Positions 56,973-64,000 of a DNA stretch of 64,000 bases are shown here, one piece after another. Numbering within the stretch: the stretch's first letter is position 1; each line of letters begins with the position of its first letter. A program made the translations under genes and the position numbers. This DNA is from Diplosphaera chodatii. Lineage: Eukaryota; Chlorophyta; Trebouxiophyceae; Prasiolales; Stichococcaceae. The notes beneath the pieces are model-generated. The model searched no databases and was not told the origin of the DNA. It saw nothing but the letters and a program-made list of their open reading frames with translations. The stretch is from assembly GCA_032358165.1 (NCBI GenBank), contig JAALGY010000054.1, forward strand, positions 2,170,001-2,234,000, written 5' to 3'.

Positions 56973-59858
56973 ATGGTGATCAGCTATGCAGCAACTGCAG
57001 CGTGTATCCTGGTAACCGTCGCAGCTTGTGCGTTGGCGAGGGTGCTGTTCCAGGTGCTGCAACTCGGCATCGGCGGCGCCGCATTCCTAGCGCAGAGCCA
57101 TGCGCGCCACGGAGACGCCTTCAGCATCGGCGCCCTGCCGCCGCGGCTGGTGTTCCTCTTCGATCCGGCGGCCGTGCGGCAGTTCTTCACGGCACCTGTG
57201 GAAGAAGTTGACTTCCGCGCTGCCGTCGAGCACTTCACGCAGCGCGTCTTTCAGGTGACACCCTGCTGCGATGCACGTCTCATTGTCACGGAATATTCAA
57301 AGCGTCGTGTGCATACCTGACCAGACACCACGGCTGCGGGTGCGCACAGTCGTGCGGAGGACGGCGGGCATGGTGCAGATGCGAGAGCTGACGGTGCAGC
57401 AACATGCATGCAGCTGTCCAACGAGGGCTTCTTCCCGCGGCACCAGCGCCTGTGGCGCGGCCTGCGCAACCTGCTGACGGGCTCTGCGGTGCCCGCCCGC
57501 GCCGCGGCGCTGGCTGCCGAGCTGCGGCCCGCGCTGCAGGGCGGCTGCTGGCAGCACGCCCAGCAGGTGCGGCGAAGCACAGACATCCGGAGCACTCATT
57601 GGCAGCAGGCGGCATCCCATTCACGCCAGTCAGCATCCGCACAACCGCCAGCTGCAGCGCAGCACATGCTGCATGCGTGCAGATGCCAGCTGGGAGCGGC
57701 AGGATATCAAGCAAGGCTCCTGATCCTGGCGGTGCATCGTGCCCACTGTAGGTGGATCTGCTGGAGGCCGTCAAGGTGACGGTGTTCCCCGCCGTGGCGC
57801 GGCTGCTGTATGGGCACGCATTCGTGGCAGCGCACGGCAGCGATGCGTTGCACAATGCCTTCTACACCTTTGAAGAGACCTTCGAGCTGGCAGCGAGCCC
57901 GGTGCCGCACGCGTTCCAGCGGCAGTTCTGCCGCGCCCGCAGCTTCCTGCTGGCAGCCTTCAGGCGGGGCTGGCAGCGCGACACGGATGCTCTGTTGCAT
58001 GTGCAACCACATGTGATCTGCAGAGCAGGCCCAGCGTGGCGTACGTCAGGGTCTAATTCGATGTGCTTCGTGTGCAGGCGGTCGGTGGCGGCGGGGCACT
58101 TCGAGGGCACTGTCGTGGGGGAGCTGCTGGCGGAGTGCGACATCAGCGCCGCGGAGGCGCCCCACATCCTGCTGGCGGTGCTGTGGGCGTCCATGGTGTG
58201 TGCGCCTGAGCAGCCATGACCTAAGGGTGCCTCGATCAACAGTGCCATGAGATGAGCAGTCACTCCACCTTGAGGGTACACCTCCATGACTGCGGCGCTG
58301 GTGTGGCAGATTGCAGTTCGCTGCTGCTCGAGCCGGGGGGCTGCTGGCGGTCCATCTGCAATGGGCCGCTTGTGCCTCGCACACAGGCCAATTCTGTGCC
58401 GGCCACCTTCTGGACGCTGGCGCTGCTGGCGCTGCCGTCCAGCGCCCCGCTGGTGGCCGACATCCGGCGGGAGGCTGCGCAGTGCGGGAAGGCAGCATCA
58501 TCAGAGCAGCAGGCGGTGCAGGTATAGCCCAGCGTCCAAAACACCCTCTACCCATCCTGTGGTGTGGCGGTGCATCGTGTGTGCTGCAGCAGCACATGCT
58601 CTGGCAGAGTGCCTGCTTCACAAAGCAACTCTGCTTTGCGTTGATGATACCTGCTCGTTCAATATGTACAGATGGCGCTGGATGCACGCAGCAGCGTGCG
58701 CCTCGCGGTGGACGAGGCCATCCGGCTGTTCAGCCCCAGCATCAACATCAGGCGCGCGCCAGCCTGCGACGCTGCACATGTTCTGCTCCGACGTCTGCCT
58801 GTCGGCTGGAGCGCGTCAGACAGCCAGGTCAGCATGGCGTGCTTGCTGGCACACTGCAGGGTGGCCGCAAAGGACCTGGTGCTGCCGACGGGGGCGGGGC
58901 GTGTCACAAAAGTGCGGCGCGGCTCCATTCTGGCCATCTGCCCATTCCTCTGCCACCGGGACCCCCGCATTTTCCCAGAAGCCCCTGGCGCCTTTAGGTG
59001 CCTTGCCTCTCCTTGATTCCTGTCGAATGGTTGAGCTTGACGACTTGTTGTTCGGGGTCAATGACGTGCGCACACAATGCTGCCATCAGCAACTCACGGC
59101 TGGCGACTGGCACTCATCGCCTGCAGGCCGCAGCGGTATGCAGCCGCCTCAACGACGGGCCCCGGCAAAGACGTCCAGGCGGCCCCCCAGGCAGCGCAGC
59201 CCTCTGGCCTGCGAGCGCGGCTGGCTGCATTTGCGTCTGGGAAGCAGCGTGGATCTGCAGCGGCCATGTCGAGCGTCGGCACGCCGCAGCAGGGTGGCAG
59301 CACCGCTGACAGCAGCACATTGGCAAACAGCACCGCCTGCTCAGGCGGCCCTGCTGACAGCCCAAACGATGCAGCGGACGAGCTGGGAGTCATCCCGGGG
59401 GTGTCGCAGACCGGCATGGGCTTTGGCGGCGGCCGCTTCAGGCAAGTGGCGCAGTGTTGCCTACCTGCCTGTACACCAAGATCGTAGGGATGCTGCTGGA
59501 TACGCAGCTGGGCTCCTATGGGTCGTGTTGACTCACAGCCCCAGCTGTGACCACTATGGAACGTGGGAGGCAACTGCTGCATCGCGGCTATAAACAAATT
59601 GGGAGCGCATCTTCACTGATCTTAGCAGTGCGCATGGTATGCACCAGAGCTCTGTGCTCCTGACGGTGTAGGTGCCCAGGGCGCGCATTCGCCGAGATGG
59701 AGATCGCGCTGTTTGCTGCCACTGTGCTGCTGCGCTTCGACCTAAAGCTGTCGCCGCAGCCGCCAGCTCAGACGGGTGCCACTGCGGAGGCCTGGTGGCA
59801 GCGGCTGCTGTTCCCGGTTGCGGCTCTGCAGGTGTGCTTGGTGCAGGACATGTTCTGA
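56973..59858 (+). CDS. cytochrome P450 monooxygenase
   Basis: A membrane-anchored heme-thiolate monooxygenase. Nine exons close in phase to 539 residues: 56973-57254, 57414-57566, 57752-57963, 58078-58195, 58387-58521, 58672-58751, 58860-58997, 59127-59441, 59672-59858. An N-terminal hydrophobic anchor (AACILVTVAACALARVLF) is followed by ARHGDAFSIG. The I-helix region WASMANSVPATFWTL resembles the CYP7/CYP8/CYP51-type WASQANTxPATFW pattern. The K-helix ExxR is DEAIRLFSPS, and IFPEAPGAFR is the usual PERF area. The heme loop is FGGGRFRCPGRAF, split by an intron at the Arg before the Cys. An unusual Ser/Ala/Gly-rich insertion of about 90 residues sits between the PERF area and the heme loop. 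Three introns appear to start with GC (57964, 58752, 59442). The substrate is unknown. Confidence 0.88.
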
Positions 59859-60570
59859 CGCAGAGTTCTCTTCAAGCACGTCTAGGGGTGTAAGGTCCTA
59901 ACACTTGGCACCAGCCTGAAGAGATGAGCAACCATGCACACTCCGGAAGCAGAACCAAGGATGAACCCCAGCCACCTTTGCGGATGCAGGCAAGGTGGAA
60001 GGCGGGGGTAGCACCAGACGCATTGCTGTACCTGCCGGACATACAGCACCGCCGGCTGGTGGGCATCAAATGGCCATCGGCGCCATGCCACGTCAAGCCG
60101 AATGGTCTAACCAAGCGTGCTGTGTGAATGTGATGGCGTAACGGGATTGAATACCCTTAAACACGTTGTACAATCTGGTAACTTTGCAAGCAAGTGCTGA
60201 TGGGAGCATGGTATGCCGCCTTGCCCCTGCACCATGACGCTTGCAGCTAACCGCACAACACAACATGCACGGGCTGGTCCGCTCACGACCTACCCTAACC
60301 ACAGTTGCTTGGACATCGCGCTACTGGGTCATCGATCGCGGTACTGGGTCTGACCGCTCATCCTCGATCGCATCTCTTATCGCAGTCAACATCTTCGTGC
60401 CACGAGCGCCTTCCAGGCAACCCACACGGAGTTTCGGCAGCCAGGCGCCGTCATCGTCTGCTGAGCCTTTTTGCCACCACCATGGAGCACGGCGGGTCGT
60501 CCAGTCCCGCTGCCCTGTATGGCCGCATCTGCGCACGGCAGCGCAAATCACTGTCAGGCCACAGCTGCGC
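59859..60570. other. intergenic region, convergent
   Basis: About 0.7 kb between the stops of the P450 (+) and the F-box/XPA-like gene (-). Both 3' UTRs are expected. No coding exon is supported. Confidence 0.45.
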
Positions 60571-61730
60571 TCACGGCCATGCCCATGGCATTATGCTGCT
60601 GACAGCGTGTGTGCGGCACAGCCACTCTCGCCAGTGCGCTTCCACATCTGATGCGATCCCCGTCAGCAGCCGCAGCATTGATGGCGGAGTGCGCGCCTGC
60701 TTCTGCATGGCGGCAATGCTGCCCCAGCGCTGGATGGCGGCCCGCACCACGTCGGGCCGGCGGAACAGGTGCATCAGCGCGAAGCTGGGGTTGACTGGGT
60801 TGGGCTCGGCAGCGTGCGGCAGTGGTTCCAGGTCCTTGTCTCGCAGCTTGTACCTGAAGGGTAGTCAGGCCTCAATGGTGGTTGCCTGAAAGGCGACTGC
60901 AGTCGCAGTGCTGCATCAACATGCAATGCGCACTGTTGCAGGGACAGCTGCAGGTTGATTAGCTACTTCACTGATGTGGCGCCATGTCCAGCACATGGAC
61001 TGGTCCGATCAGCATATGCGCACCTGAACATTGCCTCTGTTTTGCTCAGCAGCCGGTGGGAGGCGCGGCCGAGCTGGAAGTTGTCGGAGCACGTGTGGCA
61101 CAGGGTGGGCCGAAAGCGGTCACCAGCCGTGCACGTCGGGGGCCCATGCTGCATGCACTGGTAGCAGTGCCTGCCGCACGCCTTATCGATCACCCTGCGC
61201 GCGTGTGCAGCAACGCTGGCGCGTGGTGTGTTGCGCATAGGCTTGCATTACATGACGGCAGTTTCATGCTGAGGCGCTCAGTTGTACGCAGAGGCTTGCA
61301 TGGAGGTTCGAATGAAGAAGCGTACAGCTGCCGCCACTGCTCCGTGTTCAGGCTGTCCAGCATACGACTACCGTAGAACAGCTGTACAGCTTCGAGACCC
61401 CCTGTCCGTGCGCCGTATGCTGCCCATAGCATTGGGTCCAGCGCCACTTCGTGCCTGCGCCGATCGTGAAAGACTGGTGGAACCGCTGCTCGTTGCTGGT
61501 TGAGAGCTGCTTGTGCATACGTCATGTCTGAGCTGTGATGGTGGATCGGGGTCTAGTGATGATCGAAAGGGAATTGCATGTCGCACATGCACATGCGCCT
61601 TGTCAGCAGAAGCGCACCAGGCTTTGCAGGTCATCAGGGCGTGCACGAGGTGCTCGTGGTGCGGCAGCATCGCAAAGATGCGCTGCAGCAGCTCGGACGG
61701 GAGGTAAGCGAATTTGGAGGATCCGTCCAT
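60571..61730 (-). CDS. F-box protein fused to an XPA-like DNA-repair domain
   Basis: Exons (minus) 61730-61593, 61495-61257, 61194-61024 and 60853-60571 close in phase to about 276 residues; the donor of exon 2 is the least certain. The N-terminus is an F-box (LPSELLQRIFAMLP, then LMTCKAW), which normally binds Skp1 in SCF ubiquitin ligases. The second exon is unrecognised (DPMLWAAYGARTGG). The third has a C-x2-C-x18-C-x2-C zinc-finger pattern (CYQC ... CHTC), close to the XPA C-x2-C-x17-C-x2-C finger. It then runs LLSKTEAMFRYKLRDKDLE, PNPVNPSFALMHLFRRPDV and AIQRWGS, which follow the XPA C-terminal domain (KTEAKxxYLLKDxDL ... NP ... MKLY ... WGS). This suggests a link between damaged-DNA recognition and ubiquitination. 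It shares a short divergent promoter with the aminotransferase. Confidence 0.75.
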
Positions 61731-61986
61731 GGCGCCACGGTCTAATGCAATGCTCAGCATTCTGATAGGCCGCCGCTGCACACGTTGTACGTCTCAGTTG
61801 CAGCAGCGCGCCAAACCACAACAGAACCTGGTGTGATCAGAGGCGCTGACCTGTTGCTGTGACCACACGCTCGAAATGAGCACGATGACTTCAAGCAAGC
61901 TGAAGTCAGATCTGAGATCTGAATGATGACTGATATCTGCAAATGTACGTGATATGATCTGCAGGTCCGTTGCGACGGGAGCTGCC
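61731..61986. promoter_or_regulatory. 256-bp bidirectional promoter
   Basis: Only 256 bp separate the ATG of the F-box/XPA-like gene (-) from the ATG of the aminotransferase (+). Both promoters must overlap unless one gene has an unseen upstream leader exon. The segment 61880-61950 is locally AT-richer and carries repeated AGATCTGA-like words. Confidence 0.55.
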
Positions 61987-64000
61987 ATGGACAAGCCTCA
62001 TTCACAAGTAGCAACAGTAGCTGAGCTTTCAGATCACCTCATTATCGCGACCATGGCGACCATCGAACAGAACGGAGGCATCCCAGTGCAGCAAGATGAT
62101 GTCAGCAACAAGCTCCGAAACCAACATGATGGCATGAACGGCAGGTGGGCTTTCTAATGCATGCGCGCTAGAACAGCATGCCTCCGTATAGCAGAGTGTG
62201 CATGCAGATGCTGGGCAATGTTGTTGCGATCCAACGAAGGACTCGAGCATGCTGCTGCGGCACACGCTGGCAGGCATGTGCAGATGGTGCAAACGTCGGA
62301 TCGCATGGCTCGTTTCAGGATCAAAGCATCCAAATCCGAAGCCTTCACCCCTTGTCAACGGCTGAGTAGGACACTCGCTGATCGCAGTGTGGCAAAGGAC
62401 AGCCAGCCGACCGCAGGGGACCCCGGCGCCGGTACGGCCCTGCAGCGGAGCGCCTTCCAGCCCTTCCTGCTGGAGGAGTGGCAGTCGCGGTGGGAGCACC
62501 ACGTGGAGTGCAACCTGGCGGACTCGGGGGTGCAGGCGGTCACGCTCGAGGAGCTGGTCAGCGGCCCTGAGGCGCTGCAGGCGAGTGACACGGCTGTCTG
62601 CAGAGTACTTGCAGATAGTGTGATGGGAAGCTAGACTCCGGTAAACAATAGTCCGCCCTCCCTGCGTGGATGTGGGCCAGGCGCTGCAAGGTAAAATTCA
62701 AGCTGTAGACATGTGCCAAGCAGAGGACCCCCTGCCCAGTGCATGCGTCTGCGTACGATGAAGCATGTCGCGTCGCGTGGCCGCGCAGGCGCTGCTGAAG
62801 ACGTCGCTGGGGTACCCGCCGGTGGAGGGCACCCCGGAGCTGCGGGCGCTTGTGGCGGGCTGGCACGGCGCGGCGCCCGACGACGTGCTCGTCACCGTCG
62901 GCTGCTCCGAGGCGCGCACCCTGAGTTGAACACATCAGCCTGTTGGCATCCTGACATGCATCGCTGGGGTACCAGCCCTGTGCAGCAGCAATGGACCCTC
63001 TGCATGTTCATTCAAATGTCCTGGCATCGGGACTCGTTTCGCTCATGCCTGCAGGCCAACCAGCTCATCATCGCAGCGCTGGTGCAGCCGGGCGACCATG
63101 TGGTCGTCATGGAGCCCGCCTACCGGCAGGTGACCAGCAAGTGCAGCCAGCGCTGCTCATCACGCCCCCGTTTGCTTTGCCATCAAGGACGGTAGGATCC
63201 AGCTGCACTGGGCAGTGAGCACTTGCGGCATACCATGCTCATCGTCGGCTGTCAAGCAAACATAGGTGTGGGGGTGCGCGCTCAATGCCGGCGCAAAGAT
63301 GGACAGCTTTGGGCTGAAGCCGGAGGCCGGGTGGCGCCCGGACCTGGATGCCCTGGAGCGCATCGCCACGTCGGGCACCAAGCTCATCGCCATCACCAAC
63401 CCCAACAACCCCGTCGGCACCGTGCTCACAACAGAGGTACTGATGTCACCTGATGCCATTCGTGTCATGGCAGTGAGCGCGTACTGAAGCGTGATGGGTG
63501 TGCAGCACCTTGTCCTGCGCTCTGTGTGTTGTGCCATGTTGCGCAGGATGGCAGTGAGCCCAGCTGACGGTCCATCTGGCATGCTTTTGCGGCAGGAGAT
63601 GGAGCGCATTGTGGCGATCGCACAGCGGTGCGACGCCTGGCTGCTGGTGGACGAGGTGTACCGGGGGGCCGAGCACAGAGACGAGGTGCGGCTGGGCATC
63701 TTGTCACTGCTGTTCGGTGCAACACCAGCCTGTTACTGATGTAGCGGAATAGTCCCCAACACCGCCCAGCTGCCCGTGCGAAAGGAACAACGTCTTTTTG
63801 CAGCGTGCTGCAACCTTTCGTCACCAGGATGACTGGCAGACCCATCCGGCATTTACGCCATAGCGCAATCAGCTGCACACTGGTCACGAGGCGGTGTTCA
63901 CGTGTCAGGTGCCGCCCTCCCTCTGGACGAAGCCCAGAGGTGGCGGCTATGACAAGGTGGTGTGCACCGGTGGCCTCAGCAAGTCGTTCGGGCTGTCGGG
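61987..64000 (+). CDS. PLP-dependent aminotransferase class I/II, 3' end cut by window
   Basis: A pyridoxal-phosphate enzyme; the substrate cannot be told. Exons: 61987-62144, 62388-62580, 62789-62911, 63055-63129, 63266-63436, 63596-63685, 63909 to beyond 64000, all in phase. Landmarks are FLLEEWQSRWEHHVECNLADSG (N-terminal arm), SLGYPPVEGTPELRALV, VTVGCSEANQLIIAALVQPGDHV, EPAYRQ, ITNPNNPVGT, LLVDEVYRG and LSKSFGLSG with the PLP lysine. The first exon (MDKPHSQVATVAEL) is joined by phase only; an initiation further downstream cannot be excluded. Two introns appear to begin with GC: after EALQ (CAG|GCGAGT, though a GT alternative exists) and after VGCSE (GAG|GCGCGC, no GT alternative in phase). 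Confidence 0.85.

Noticed and set aside
1..64000. CRISPR arrays, rRNA or tRNA genes, bacterial operons
   Set aside because: No regular direct repeats with spacers, no cloverleaf or rRNA core sequence were recognised. The spliced gene structure excludes bacterial operons; a tRNA scan could still find something small.

Overview
This is a nuclear segment of a GC-rich eukaryote, most likely a green alga. Genes are split into many short exons (commonly 60-200 bp) by introns of about 80-250 bp with GTGAGT/GTGCGC-type donors and TGCAG acceptors. Gene content points the same way: a callose-synthase-type glucan synthase, an expansin-like wall protein, a plant-type ATP-phosphofructokinase with a transit-like N-terminus, fungal/algal-type elongation factor 3, a secreted plant-superfamily heme peroxidase, a cytochrome P450 and a class I/II aminotransferase. 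All gene models were built by hand from reading frame, splice signals and family motifs. Exon phases close exactly in most of them.

Layout: 0-3.4 kb (+) 3' end of a 1,3-beta-glucan synthase; 4.4-6.1 kb (-) expansin-like protein; 8.2-10.5 and 11.0-13.4 kb (+) two unrecognised proteins with proline-rich and membrane segments; 13.9-39.7 kb a cluster of related modular genes and decayed copies; 40.6-44.3 kb (-) 6-phosphofructokinase; 45.1-52.7 kb (+) eEF3 in 27 exons; 53.7-56.4 kb (+) peroxidase; 57.0-59.9 kb (+) P450; 60.6-61.7 kb (-) an F-box/XPA-like protein; 62.0 kb to the window end (+) an aminotransferase cut by the edge.

The most unusual part is 13.9-39.7 kb. At least ten copies of a ~110-residue module recur on both strands. 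Each starts with a hydrophobic YLR-type strand, an NPEA-like turn and a [SP]-[KR]-x-x-L segment, ends with an LP-x-x-V...G...P...VLxR half, and is often followed by an Arg/Lys-rich cluster and a Pro/Ala/Gln linker. One gene adds a C-terminal degenerate SET domain and another adds alanine-rich coiled coils. Decayed, frameshifted copies lie between them. A 26-nt micro-exon of fixed phase recurs five times in this cluster. I infer a lineage-specific nuclear (chromatin or DNA-binding) family that expanded by local and inverted duplication; the module resembles plant B3 domains in outline, but this is unproven.

Other notable signals are about nine apparent GC-AG introns, a tandemly duplicated 78-bp exon in the phosphofructokinase, and a fusion of an F-box with an XPA-like DNA-repair domain. 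I saw no rRNA, tRNA, CRISPR array or recognisable transposon.
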